From Nocardia lijiangensis NBRC 108240 (GTDB lineage Bacteria; Actinomycetota; Actinomycetes; Mycobacteriales; Mycobacteriaceae), in NCBI RefSeq assembly GCF_001613045.1, contig NZ_BDBP01000065.1, positions 1 to 60,965 of the forward strand: 60,965 bases of DNA, written 5' to 3'. This document shows, piece after piece, positions 52,097 through 60,515 of this stretch. The notes below the pieces were generated by a model. It saw only the letters and a list, made by a program, of their open reading frames with translations. It did no database searches and was not told where the DNA came from. Each line of letters opens with the position of its first letter. Position 1 is the stretch's first letter. The position numbers were made by a program, and so were the translations under genes.

Positions 52097-54394
52097 TTGT
52101 CCGTGTACCTGTACCGGTGGGGCAAGTTCGCTTTCCGCCGCAAGTGGATAGTGCTACCGGTCTGGCTCGTCCTCTTCCTGCTGCTCGGTGCGCTCGGCAC
52201 GCAGTTGAAGGAGCCGATGACCGACGACTTCAGCCTGCCGAATCTGCCGTCGGAGCGGGCGACGGAAATCCTCGACAAGCACTTCCCCGGCATGTCCGCG
52301 GCATTCGAGTTCGACGCCGTCACCGGCACGTACGTGATCGGCGCACCCCTAGGGCAGAAGCTCACCGACCCGGCCAACCACGAGGCGATCGTGGCGCTGA
52401 TCGGCAGCCTGGAACGTCTCGACATCGTCGACCACGCCAAGCCGCTCGCCGACCCGGTCGCCGCGGCCCAGCGGATGGGCTGCCTGGTGCCGGAGCCGGA
52501 CGTCTCCGCCTGCAGCGGCGCCCCGCTGAACGTGCTCAACAAGATCGAGCCCGACACCGTCGCGGTCATCAGCGTGCCGTTCACCATCAAGGACTTCGCC
52601 GGCATCACCGCCGCGAATCGCAAGGCGGCCTACGACGTCGCCGACGCCGCACGCAACGCCGGGCTGACCGTCGACCTCAGCGGCACCATCGCGATCGAGC
52701 AGCAGGTCCCGAGCGGCAAGTCGGAGATGATCGGCATGGGCGTCGCGCTGATCGTGATGATCGTGGCCTTCGGCGCCATCGTGGCCGCCTTCGTGCCGAT
52801 CGTCACCGCGATCGTCGGCCTCGGCGCGGCCACCTCGCTGATCCTCCTCGGCACCTCGGTCCTGTCCATCCCCAGCTTCACCACGTTCCTCGCCTCGATG
52901 ATCGGCATCGCGCTCTCCATCGACTACGCGCTGTTCATCGTGTCCAGGTACAAACACGAACTGGCCGTGCGGGATTCGCCGGAAGAAGCGGCGGGCACCG
53001 CGATGGGCACGGCCGGTTCCGCGGTGGTGTTCGCCGGTCTGACCGTCATCATCGCGCTGGTCGGGCTCAGCATCGTCGGCGTCAGGTTCCTGACCTTCAT
53101 GGGTCTGGGCGGCGCGATCGCGGCGGCCTTCGCGGTGCTGGTCGCGCTGACGCTGATGCCCGCGCTGCTCGGCGCGCTCGGGCGGTTCCTGTTCAAGCCC
53201 GAGCTGCCGCTCGTCGCCGAGCACGACCCCGAGGACGACACCATCGTCACCAACGGCATGCGCGTCGCCCGGCTGATCGGCCGCGTCCCGGCCCTCACGC
53301 TGGCGCTCAGCATCATGGTGCTCGGCCTGCTCGCCGCTCCGGCGGCCGGTCTGAACCTCGGCCTGCCGGGCGAGGACAGCATGCCCAAGACCTCCACCGT
53401 GCGTAAGGCCTACGAACTGCGCACCGAAGGCTTCGGCGAAGGCAGCAACGGCGTGCTCAATGTCGCGGTCGACCTCACCGACGTGCCTGCGGATCGCCGG
53501 GCGGAAGCGTTGACCGCGCTGCGCGAGAAGCTGATCTCCTACGCCGACATGGACTACGTGACCGAGCCGACGCTGAGCCAGGACGGCAACGGCGCGATGC
53601 TCGACGGCGTGCCGAAATCGGGCCCGAACAACCAGTCCACCAAGGATCTGGTGCGCGACGCCCGCGAAGCCGAAGCGGGCCTCACCGCCGAGTACGGCAT
53701 CCAGTACGGCATCACCGGCACCACCGCCATCTACGCCGACATCGACCACGTGCTGCTCAGCAAGATCGTGCCCTACATGGCGATCGTCGCGGGGGCGGCG
53801 TTCATCCTCCTGATCCTGGTGTTCCGCTCCATCCTGGTACCGCTGACCGGCGCGCTCGGCTTCCTGCTGTCCATGGCCGCCACGTTCGGCGCGACCGTGC
53901 TGATCTTCCAGGACGGCGAGCTCGGGCTCATCGACGATCCGCATCCGATCGTCAGCTTCCTGCCCATCATGCTGATCGGTCTCGTGTTCGGCCTGGCGAT
54001 GGACTACCAGGTGTTCCTGGTGACGCGCATGCGCGAGGAGTACGTGCACGGCGCCTCGCCCAAGGACGCCATGGTCAACGGCTACCACCACGGCGCGCGC
54101 GTGGTCACCGCGGCGGCGATCATCATGATTTCGGTGTTCGGTTCGTTCCTGCTGGAATCCGACCCGACCGCCAAGTCCATGGGCTTCGCACTGGCGGCGG
54201 GCGTGCTGCTCGACGCCTTCCTTGTCCGGATGGTGCTGATCCCCTCGCTGCTGGTGCTGATGGGCGAGTGGGCGTGGTGGATGCCGAAGTGGCTGGACAA
54301 GATCGTGCCCGACATCGACGTGGAGGGCGCCCGGCTGCACGACCTGCGGGCCGAGGCGGCGGCCGCGCGGGAGTCGGTCACGGTCCGCGACTGA
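52097..54394 (+). CDS. MMPL/RND-family transporter, second of tandem pair
   Basis: A 765-residue near-duplicate of the upstream MMPL, sharing motifs such as GEDSMPKTSTVRKAYELR and AMDYQVFLVTRMREEYVHG. The start is a rare TTG at 52097 (MSVYLYRWGKFAFRRKW) with GAGGAGA upstream. The same N-terminus in the paralogue supports it. A 92-base stretch is identical between the copies, which suggests recent gene conversion or strong constraint. The two probably export related compounds. Confidence 0.93.
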   Translation: MSVYLYRWGKFAFRRKWIVLPVWLVLFLLLGALGTQLKEPMTDDFSLPNLPSERATEILDKHFPGMSAAFEFDAVTGTYVIGAPLGQKLTDPANHEAIVALIGSLERLDIVDHAKPLADPVAAAQRMGCLVPEPDVSACSGAPLNVLNKIEPDTVAVISVPFTIKDFAGITAANRKAAYDVADAARNAGLTVDLSGTIAIEQQVPSGKSEMIGMGVALIVMIVAFGAIVAAFVPIVTAIVGLGAATSLILLGTSVLSIPSFTTFLASMIGIALSIDYALFIVSRYKHELAVRDSPEEAAGTAMGTAGSAVVFAGLTVIIALVGLSIVGVRFLTFMGLGGAIAAAFAVLVALTLMPALLGALGRFLFKPELPLVAEHDPEDDTIVTNGMRVARLIGRVPALTLALSIMVLGLLAAPAAGLNLGLPGEDSMPKTSTVRKAYELRTEGFGEGSNGVLNVAVDLTDVPADRRAEALTALREKLISYADMDYVTEPTLSQDGNGAMLDGVPKSGPNNQSTKDLVRDAREAEAGLTAEYGIQYGITGTTAIYADIDHVLLSKIVPYMAIVAGAAFILLILVFRSILVPLTGALGFLLSMAATFGATVLIFQDGELGLIDDPHPIVSFLPIMLIGLVFGLAMDYQVFLVTRMREEYVHGASPKDAMVNGYHHGARVVTAAAIIMISVFGSFLLESDPTAKSMGFALAAGVLLDAFLVRMVLIPSLLVLMGEWAWWMPKWLDKIVPDIDVEGARLHDLRAEAAAARESVTVRD

Positions 54395-54511
54395 CTCCCG
54401 CGCGGTCGAGTCGGCACCGCACCGGTCGGGTGCGAGGCCGGGTCCTTGGCGGGCGCAGATACGCCCGGCAACCGGTAGCCGACCGCCCGGCACTACCGGA
54501 TTGCTACCGAG

Positions 54512-54757
54512 TCACTCACTCGGCCGCGGCATGGTGCAGTTCGACACTTTGGGGTTCAATCCCAGGTAGTTCAGCGGGCCGGAGGCCGCGGTCAGCGCGA
54601 TCGTGCCGAATCCGGCACAGTTGATCGGCCCGCTGGTGAAGTACTGCCGCTGGCCTGCGGCGATCATGCCGATGGCCAACCACACCAGGAGCAGCAGACT
54701 GAACCACCGCATCCCGGATTCGCGCGCAGCCCGCCCGTGAGTCACTCGCTCGCGCAT
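54512..54757 (-). CDS. Small membrane protein, paralogue of 58149-58394
   Basis: An 81-residue protein with one membrane helix near its N-terminus (WFSLLLLVWLAIGMIAA) and an exported tail YFTSGPINCAGFGTIALTAASGPLNYLGLNP ending with a second Cys. The two Cys may form a disulfide. The start at 54757 is chosen because GGAAGGAAG lies about nine bases upstream. ATG at 54763 and TTG at 54778 are alternatives. I know no function for this family, which occurs widely in actinobacteria (recollection). Confidence 0.8.
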   Translation of the reverse strand: MRERVTHGRAARESGMRWFSLLLLVWLAIGMIAAGQRQYFTSGPINCAGFGTIALTAASGPLNYLGLNPKVSNCTMPRPSE

Positions 54758-54937
54758 AGTCATCGCTTCCTTCCGCAACTCGCGCCAACTGGCGTAAGGG
54801 GGGTGATACCCCTATGCCCGCCAGTTACTCCCAGTGCCTTCGGCCACAATTCGGGCGACATTTCGCAACGGAGGAAGACGTGTGCGGCTACCGGGTAGTC
54901 AATATTCTTTTACTTTGCACACCTAGCTTTTTCGTTC

Positions 54938-56422
54938 GTGGTCGTTACCTCGGTCGAACCGATACCGTCGCGTACCTTTCCCTCACTTCCCACTCGAACA
55001 CCCGTCGATCGGGTCCCCGTGCCGCTGCTGGTGCTCGGTGCGATGGTGTCCATCCATCTCGGCGCGGCCGTGGCCAAACAGCTGTTCGCGCTCGCGGGCG
55101 CGGACGTGGTCGCCTGCCTGCGCATCGTCGTCGCCGGTGTGATCGCGCTGCTGCTCTGGCGGCCCGCACTCCGGGTGCAGCGAAAGGCGCTGCCGGGTAT
55201 CGCCGGACTCGGAATATCCATCGCCGCAATGAATCTCAGCTTCTACGCGGCGATCGAACGGATCCCGCTCGGCGTGGCGGTCACCATCGAATTCCTCGGC
55301 CCGCTCACCGTCGCCCTGCTCGGATCGCGCAAGTTGCGCGACGCACTGCTAGCGCTGCTGGCGGGATCTGGCGTGCTGCTGCTGATGGATTCCGGCGGGC
55401 CGATGTCGTGGACCGGCGTACTTTTCGCCCTCCTCGCGGGCGCCGGATGGGGCGCGTACATCGCCTGCGGCGCGGTGGTCGGGCGGCACACCGCGGGCCA
55501 CGACGGGCTCGCGCTCGCCATGGCGTTCGGCGGCGTCCTGGTGCTGCCTTTCCTTGTGGCACAGGGCGGTTCGACGCTGCTGAACCCGGTGCTGCTGGCC
55601 GGTATCGCCATTGTCGCGGTGTGCTCGTCGCTGGTGCCGCACGCCATCGAACTGACCGCGCTGCGGCGCATCGAGGCGTCGGTGTTCGGGGTGTGGATGA
55701 GTTTGCAGCCTGCGGTCGCCGCGGTGGCCGGGCTTGTGCTGCTGGGTGAAGGTCTGCGCGCGGCGCAGTGGGGCGGCGTCGCGATGGTGGTCGTGGCCGC
55801 CGCGGGCTCGGCCTATTTCGCGGCCGGCCGCGGGTCAGGAGAAGCCGCGCACAAGACTGGGCACGCGATGGTCGACAACGCGCCGCAGGACCCGCCGCCG
55901 GGTACCGATAATGTCCGCGTCCGCCATCGGCCGGATGGTGGACTTCGACCGCGGCGTGACCGGTCAGGCTGCGCCGCGGAAGGTGCGGCGGTAGGCGTTC
56001 GGGGACGTGCCGAGCACCGAACGCATGTGCTGGCGCAGCGAATTGGCGGTACCGAAACCAGCGCGGTGGGCGACGAGATCGATGCCGAGATCGCTGTTCT
56101 CCAGCAGGTCGCGGGCCCGTTCCAGCCGCTGAGCGATCAGCCAGCGACCGGGTGTCGAACCCACCTCGTCGCGGAAACGGCGGGTGAAGGTGCGCACACT
56201 CATCCGCGCGTGCGCGGCCATCTCCTCGAGCGAGACCTGCACCGCGAGCCGATCCAGCAGCCAAGCGCGGGTCGCGGCGGTGGAAGCCGTCGTCGGTTCG
56301 GGCACCGGACGTTCGATGAACTGCGCTTGGCCGCCGTCGCGCCAGGGCGGGACGACGCAGCGGCGGGCGACCTGGTTGGCGATCGCGGTGCCGTGATCGC
56401 GGCGCACCAGGTAGAGGCATAG
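54938..56422 (+). CDS. EamA/RhtA-type exporter with antisense read-through C-terminus
   Basis: The first 300 residues are a complete EamA-family exporter with ten hydrophobic helices (LGAMVSIHLGAAVAKQLFAL, FYAAIERIPLGVAVTIEFLGPL, SLVPHAIELTALRRIEASVF), of the RhtA type that exports threonine, homoserine and other amino acids. Such proteins normally end about here. This frame stays open for another 190 codons. The last 150 or so are antisense to the GlxA-type regulator and have no recognisable features. The stop codon was probably lost or shifted, or the tail is an accident of GC-rich antisense sequence. The GTG start lacks a ribosome site, so a leaderless transcript is possible. Confidence 0.75.
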   Translation: MVVTSVEPIPSRTFPSLPTRTPVDRVPVPLLVLGAMVSIHLGAAVAKQLFALAGADVVACLRIVVAGVIALLLWRPALRVQRKALPGIAGLGISIAAMNLSFYAAIERIPLGVAVTIEFLGPLTVALLGSRKLRDALLALLAGSGVLLLMDSGGPMSWTGVLFALLAGAGWGAYIACGAVVGRHTAGHDGLALAMAFGGVLVLPFLVAQGGSTLLNPVLLAGIAIVAVCSSLVPHAIELTALRRIEASVFGVWMSLQPAVAAVAGLVLLGEGLRAAQWGGVAMVVVAAAGSAYFAAGRGSGEAAHKTGHAMVDNAPQDPPPGTDNVRVRHRPDGGLRPRRDRSGCAAEGAAVGVRGRAEHRTHVLAQRIGGTETSAVGDEIDAEIAVLQQVAGPFQPLSDQPATGCRTHLVAETAGEGAHTHPRVRGHLLERDLHREPIQQPSAGRGGGSRRRFGHRTFDELRLAAVAPGRDDAAAGDLVGDRGAVIAAHQVEA

Positions 56423-56938
56423 ATCGACACCGGCGGCCGTGCCCGCGGAAGTGAGCACATCGCCGTTGTCCACGAAGAGCACATCCTCGTCGAGACGCAC
56501 CAGGGGGTAGGCACGGCGGAACTCCTCCGACCGCATCCAGTGTGTGGTGGCCGGTCGGCCGTCCAGGACGCCCGCGGCGGCGAGCACATAGCTGCCGGTG
56601 CAGATGGAGACCAGCCTGGCGCCCGGCCTGATCCGTGCCAGCGCGGCGGCGAGGCGCGGCGGAAGCCGGCCGCCGAGGTGCAGGTCACCGAGGTCGCACG
56701 TGGGCGGGATGAGCACCGTGTCGGCCGTTTCGAGGGCTTCGGGTCCGTGCTCGATGGCCAGCGTGAGGCTCTCGTCGGACCGGACCGGCGCGCCGTCGAC
56801 AGAGCAGAGGGTCACTCGGTAGAGCGGGGCACCCTCGGCGTCGAATGCTTGGCCGAATACCCGTGAGGGCATGCCCAATTCGAACAGCGGTACACCGTCG
56901 AGGGCGAGCACCACGATGCGGTGCGGTCGAGCTGCCAT
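55964..56938 (-). CDS. GlxA-type AraC-family transcriptional regulator
   Basis: A 324-residue activator. Residues 1-190 form a DJ-1/PfpI (GATase-1-like) domain with the elbow SICTGSYVLAAAG and TSAGTAAGVDLCLYLV. Residues 215-320 form the AraC double helix-turn-helix (MAAHARMSVRTFTRRFRDEVGSTPGRWL and AHRAGFGTANSLRQHMR). Such proteins often control a divergent oxidoreductase, and a zinc-free quinone oxidoreductase gene starts about 100 bases away in the opposite direction. Its 3' end overlaps the extended EamA frame. Confidence 0.92.
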   Translation of the reverse strand: MAARPHRIVVLALDGVPLFELGMPSRVFGQAFDAEGAPLYRVTLCSVDGAPVRSDESLTLAIEHGPEALETADTVLIPPTCDLGDLHLGGRLPPRLAAALARIRPGARLVSICTGSYVLAAAGVLDGRPATTHWMRSEEFRRAYPLVRLDEDVLFVDNGDVLTSAGTAAGVDLCLYLVRRDHGTAIANQVARRCVVPPWRDGGQAQFIERPVPEPTTASTAATRAWLLDRLAVQVSLEEMAAHARMSVRTFTRRFRDEVGSTPGRWLIAQRLERARDLLENSDLGIDLVAHRAGFGTANSLRQHMRSVLGTSPNAYRRTFRGAA

Positions 56939-57044
56939 GGCCAGATCCTGTCACATATTGACTGTCCGGCCAGCACTGCGGGCCGCGACCGGGCGGCACT
57001 CTGGTCTCCGCTGACCGAACGACCAGACCGAAAGGACCGCACAC

Positions 57045-58001
57045 ATGCCGACCATGCTCGCCGTCACTGCCCGCGAATGGGGCGCGCCCGAGGTGCTCAC
57101 CCCGATCGAGATCGAACGCCCCGAGCCGGGTCTGACCGAGATCCTGGTGCGTGTGCACGCCGCCGGGGTCAACCCGGTCGACTGGAAGACACGGGCCAGC
57201 GGAGCCTTCATCGCTTGGGGCGAAGTGCCGATCGTCGGCTGGGATGTCTCGGGAACCGTCGAGGCCGTCGGGCCCGGCGTCACCCTGTTCGAACCCGGCG
57301 ACGAGGTTTTCGGCATGCCCGCCTTCCCGCGCCAGGCCGGCGCGTACGCGGAATTCGTCGTCGCGCCTTCACGTCAGTTCACGCGCAAGCCGGGCAACAT
57401 CTCCCATATCGAGGCGGCGGCGCTGCCGCTGGCCGGTCTGACCGCGTGGCAGGCGCTGATCGACACCGCCGATCTGCGTGCGGGACAACGAGTTCTGATC
57501 CACGCCGCAGCGGGCGGCGTCGGACACTTCGCGGTCCAGATCGCCAAGGCGCGCGGCGCGTACGTCATCGGTACGGCGCGCGCGGACAACCACGAATTTC
57601 TGCGTGAAATCGGCGCGGACGAGGTGATCGACTACACCGCCGTCGATTTCGGCGCAGTGTTGCGCGAGATCGATATCGTGCTCGACAACGTCGGCGGCGA
57701 CTACGGTGACCGTTCGCTTCCGGTGCTGCGGCGCGGCGGCCACCTCGTGACCCTGCCCGGTGCGGATGGCATGCCCGATGCGGCGGAGGCGGACGCGCGG
57801 GGTATCCGTATCAGCTGGCCGATAGTCGAACCGGATTCGGCGGGTCTCGCCGCCATCGCCGAACTCGTTGCGGCGGGCAAACTTCGAGCGGAGATCGACA
57901 GGGTGCTGCCGCTCACCGATGCCGCGAAGGCGCACGCCTACGGTGAGACGGGACGCACGCGCGGCAAGATCGTGCTCCAGGTGGCCGAGCCCGGCGTGTA
58001 G
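57045..58001 (+). CDS. NADP-dependent quinone oxidoreductase (zinc-free MDR family)
   Basis: A 318-residue enzyme of the QOR branch of the medium-chain dehydrogenases. The N-terminal GroES-like domain contains VHAAGVNPVDWKTRASG and GWDVSGTVEAVG. The Rossmann motif is IHAAAGGVGHFAVQIAKARGA at about residues 150-170. Structural and catalytic zinc Cys are absent. GAAAGGA precedes the ATG. It is divergent from the GlxA-type regulator, the likely controller. Substrates are probably enones or quinones. Confidence 0.92.
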   Translation: MPTMLAVTAREWGAPEVLTPIEIERPEPGLTEILVRVHAAGVNPVDWKTRASGAFIAWGEVPIVGWDVSGTVEAVGPGVTLFEPGDEVFGMPAFPRQAGAYAEFVVAPSRQFTRKPGNISHIEAAALPLAGLTAWQALIDTADLRAGQRVLIHAAAGGVGHFAVQIAKARGAYVIGTARADNHEFLREIGADEVIDYTAVDFGAVLREIDIVLDNVGGDYGDRSLPVLRRGGHLVTLPGADGMPDAAEADARGIRISWPIVEPDSAGLAAIAELVAAGKLRAEIDRVLPLTDAAKAHAYGETGRTRGKIVLQVAEPGV

Positions 58002-58086
58002 TGGTGGCCGCGGTCGTTGCGGTCGCGGCGCACCACCGGCCTCGCCGGTGCGGGACATGGCCGCGGCGGCGGGCTGAACCGAACGG

Positions 58087-58113
58087 CCCCGGCGGTCACG
58101 AAGACCGCCGGGG
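58087..58113. terminator. Hairpin terminator between convergent genes
   Basis: CCCCGGCGGTC (58087-58097) pairs perfectly with GACCGCCGGGG (58103-58113), between the oxidoreductase and the small membrane protein gene. Confidence 0.85.
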
Positions 58114-58148
58114 TCGCATTCCGTCACCCGGTGCGCAGGCCGCGCCGA

Positions 58149-58394
58149 CTACGGACTTGGCTGCGGCACATTGCAATCCGCGATCTTCGGATTCACACCC
58201 ATGTAGTTGAGCGGACCCGCGATCACAGTGACCGCAATCGTGCCGAAACCGGCACAGTTGACCGGGCCGCTGTCGAAGTAGTCCCGCTGATAGGCGGCGA
58301 CCACCCCGATCAACAACCAGACCAGAACAATCACACTTCCGATTCTCATGTAACTCTCGCGCATCGTTCCCACGCGGACGGCTCGGCGGCGCAT
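58149..58394 (-). CDS. Small membrane protein, paralogue of 54512-54757
   Basis: An 81-residue protein with one membrane helix (IGSVIVLVWLLIGVVAA) and an exported tail YFDSGPVNCAGFGTIAVTVIAGPLNYMGVNP. It matches the protein encoded 3.6 kb away almost position by position. The ATG at 58394 follows GGGAAGGA. Inner ATGs at 58364 and 58349 are possible. Function unknown. Confidence 0.8.
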   Translation of the reverse strand: MRRRAVRVGTMRESYMRIGSVIVLVWLLIGVVAAYQRDYFDSGPVNCAGFGTIAVTVIAGPLNYMGVNPKIADCNVPQPSP

Positions 58395-58632
58395 CAAGCG
58401 TCACATCCTTCCCGCTTCCATCTCTTCGGCGGATACCCAGAATTCCGCGTTCTACCGCGAGAACCGGACATATCGTCCGCGCCGGGTCCTGCGTCTCCGC
58501 GGCGTTGCAGCCATTCGGCGCTCTGATCTCGCCGACGGCTGGATCCTCGTCGTCGGGCTGTACATGCCTGACATCCGCCGATTCGCTCCCGTCCGCGCTG
58601 CTGGGCGGGGTTTCGTCGTCCGGCGGTGCCGA

Positions 58633-59280
58633 CTACCGGATCGCTGTTGCGCCTGTCGGCACGTGCGGCACCGCGGCGCGCGGATCGAAGCCTCTGAACA
58701 CGAGGCCGATAACGAAGCCAGCTGCTTCTTCCAGTTGTCTGGCACGGTCGAGCCCGCCGAGCACGGCGGCTTCCGCACCAGCATGGCGCACCAAGATCCC
58801 GGTGACGCGCAATGCATTTGGATCGTCGCCGCAAATCGCCACGGTCGCGGGAACGCCGCCCGGATCACTCCACTGCTCGGCAGGGAACAGGTGGAACGCC
58901 TTGACCACGTGCGCGCCCGGCGCGAGTTCGGCCACGCGTTGCGCACCCGACCCGCTGGGCGGCGTGGTCAGCACACCGACCCCGTGATCGACGGCATTGG
59001 TCGGGTCGATCAGCGTCGTCCCTTCCAGCGTCCCGGTCGAAGATTCGGCGCTGCGCAGAATGTCGGCCACGCCGTCCCATGCCACCGCGAGCAGCACCGC
59101 GTCGGCCTCGGCGACAGCCTCGCGCACCGTGGTCGCTCGCGCCCCGTTACCCAAGCGGTCGGCCAGTAGCTGAGCCTTGGCCTGCGATCGCCCGGCGACG
59201 GCGACGTCGTGTCCCGCTCGCGTCCAGCAGCCGCCCAGTGCGGCGGCCATCGTGCCCGTGCCCAGTATTCCGATCCGCAT
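58633..59280 (-). CDS. NAD(P)-binding oxidoreductase, F420-dependent NADP reductase-like
   Basis: A 215-residue Rossmann protein. It begins with the dinucleotide motif RIGILGTGTMAAALGG and continues with VAGRS at the second strand end (Arg-Ser suggesting NADPH) and AFHLFPAEQW. This is the pattern of the NADPH:F420 oxidoreductase/ProC-like family. The ATG at 59280 is the last of two adjacent ATGs and gives the usual N-terminus. It is divergent from a HxlR regulator with a perfect palindrome between them. Confidence 0.85.
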   Translation of the reverse strand: MRIGILGTGTMAAALGGCWTRAGHDVAVAGRSQAKAQLLADRLGNGARATTVREAVAEADAVLLAVAWDGVADILRSAESSTGTLEGTTLIDPTNAVDHGVGVLTTPPSGSGAQRVAELAPGAHVVKAFHLFPAEQWSDPGGVPATVAICGDDPNALRVTGILVRHAGAEAAVLGGLDRARQLEEAAGFVIGLVFRGFDPRAAVPHVPTGATAIR

Positions 59281-59334
59281 CATCGCTCCCATCCCGTATC
59301 CGTTCGGTCGACGGCTACGGTAGGGAAACCGATA

Positions 59335-59350
59335 CGCACCGATCGGTGCG
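59335..59350. promoter_or_regulatory. HxlR operator, 16-bp perfect palindrome
   Basis: CGCACCGATCGGTGCG is fully self-complementary. It lies between the divergent oxidoreductase and HxlR genes, 26 bases before the HxlR ATG. Confidence 0.75.
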
Positions 59351-59375
59351 CAACAGGCGGGTGATCATCGCGGAA

Positions 59376-59774
59376 ATGAGCGACTACGAGGGCCGCCGTG
59401 AGCTGGTCGCCGACTGCCGGGTGCGAGCGGCAACCGACCTGTTCGCCCACACCTGGGATCCGGTGGTACTGGCCGCGCTGCACGGCGCACCCCGCCGCCG
59501 CAGCGAACTACGCGCCGCCATCGGCGGAATCAGCGACAAAGCCCTCACCGAAGCCGTGCGCCGCCTGCTCGACCACGGCCTGATCGAGCGCCGCAGGTTC
59601 GCCCAGGCACCACCGCGCGTCGAATACGGCTTGACCGATTTGGGAGCGAGCCTGGTCGACGGCCCGATGAAAGCCATGGGCGAATGGATTCAGCACCACG
59701 GCGACGATCTACTCGCGGCACAGGACGATTCCGTCGAGGGCACGAAAAAGCCCCTCACTCGAATGATCAGGTGA
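59376..59774 (+). CDS. HxlR-family transcriptional regulator
   Basis: A 132-residue winged-helix regulator with the family core FAHTWDPVVLAALHGAPRRRSELRAAIGGISDKALTEAVRRLLDHGLIERR. A Cys at position 14 sits where redox-sensing HxlR proteins have theirs. It probably controls the divergent oxidoreductase. The ATG at 59376 is chosen. A GTG at 59361 is possible. The last ten codons (TKKPLTRMIR) lie inside the direct repeat that begins at 59744, so the C-terminus appears to have been rewritten by that repeat. Confidence 0.9.
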   Translation: MSDYEGRRELVADCRVRAATDLFAHTWDPVVLAALHGAPRRRSELRAAIGGISDKALTEAVRRLLDHGLIERRRFAQAPPRVEYGLTDLGASLVDGPMKAMGEWIQHHGDDLLAAQDDSVEGTKKPLTRMIR

Positions 59775-59802
59775 GGGGCTGTGGCGGTGGCGTTCGAACC
59801 CT
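59744..59802. repeat. Degenerate copy of the tRNA-Ser(CGA) 3' end plus terminator
   Basis: The segment matches 60516-60580: GAAAAAGCCCC, a variable loop, then GTGAGGGGCTgTGGCGGTGGCG (one mismatch in 22) and a broken T-arm TTCGAACCCT missing six bases. Read on the minus strand it is the last part of a tRNA-Ser with its CCA and terminator. The hairpin AGCCCCTCAC/GTGAGGGGCT (59749-59758, 59771-59780) can also terminate hxlR. Confidence 0.85.
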
Positions 59803-59831
59803 GATTGGAGGGCTATCACGACCGGCCGCTT

Positions 59832-60209
59832 CTACACCACGTGCAGCCGTACCGCTGGATCAAGAGCTTTCAAGTCGTCGGGGTCGGAGGTGAGCACCAG
59901 GGTTGCCCGCAGTGCCCGCGCCAGCACGATCACGTGAGCGTCCACCACGTCGGCGGTACCGGCGTCGGCGAGCAACTTCCCGACCGCATAGGCGTGCGCC
60001 TCGGTGAGGTCCACCGCGCGGACGGCGCGAGTCTTCAACAGCCGAGATACCGCGTGCTGCCGGGGACTATTGCGCCAGCATTGCGCGAGAACCGTTGCGG
60101 GAACGACGATGTCGTAGGTGGCGCGCTGGGCGTACTCGAGGGCGGCCACCGCTGCGGCGCGGCGCTTCTCCAGTCCGATCAGTGCGCCGGAGTCGAGGAC
60201 GACGATCAC
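59832..60209 (-). CDS. PIN-domain toxin, VapC-like
   Basis: A 125-residue PIN nuclease, a metal-dependent RNase. Acidic residues are visible at D6 (VVLDSGAL), D87/D90 (TADVVDAH) and D109-D112 (TSDPDDL). The position where most VapC proteins have Glu (LAE) is Gln43 here (VLAQCWR). Its ATG overlaps the antitoxin stop by four bases (ATGA). The pair lies between a tRNA-Ser gene and a partial copy of it. Confidence 0.88.
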   Translation of the reverse strand: MIVVLDSGALIGLEKRRAAAVAALEYAQRATYDIVVPATVLAQCWRNSPRQHAVSRLLKTRAVRAVDLTEAHAYAVGKLLADAGTADVVDAHVIVLARALRATLVLTSDPDDLKALDPAVRLHVV

Positions 60210-60466
60210 GCGGCACCGCCGAGAGCGCCAGCAGCGGCGGCGTCCTCGGCGGCGGTGAATGCGGCAGCGGCCTCGGCGCGGTCGGCGTCGGTGACACCGG
60301 CCTCGGCGCCGAGCTCAGCGATGATCTCGGCGGCGGCGGCCCAATCCGGCTCGCGCTGCGCGAGCTGGGTGAAGTACGCCGACACCGAACCCGCCAGCCC
60401 GGCGGCCACCGCGCGGTTCGCCTTCTCGGCGATGTCGTCCGGAATGCTGATGGTGATCTTGGCCAT
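60206..60466 (-). CDS. Ribbon-helix-helix antitoxin
   Basis: An 86-residue protein with an N-terminal ribbon-helix-helix (AKITISIPDDIAEKANRAV) and an Ala/Glu-rich helical tail that should wrap the PIN toxin. It is the first gene of the pair, overlaps the toxin by four bases, and has a perfect palindrome immediately upstream for autoregulation. Confidence 0.88.
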   Translation of the reverse strand: MAKITISIPDDIAEKANRAVAAGLAGSVSAYFTQLAQREPDWAAAAEIIAELGAEAGVTDADRAEAAAAFTAAEDAAAAGALGGAA

Positions 60467-60481
60467 GACGCCATTCTACTC

Positions 60482-60506
60482 GGCGGTATGACCGGGTCAT
60501 ACCGCC
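60482..60506. promoter_or_regulatory. Antitoxin operator
   Basis: GGCGGTATGAC (60482-60492) and GTCATACCGCC (60496-60506) form a perfect inverted repeat with a three-base centre, 15 bases upstream of the antitoxin ATG. Confidence 0.8.
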
Positions 60507-60515
60507 AGCGCCGAA

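Noticed and set aside
46585..54493. Long open frames of 666, 833 and 714 codons antisense to the ABC and tandem MMPL genes
   Set aside because: Shadows of third-position GC bias. No ribosome sites or recognisable motifs.
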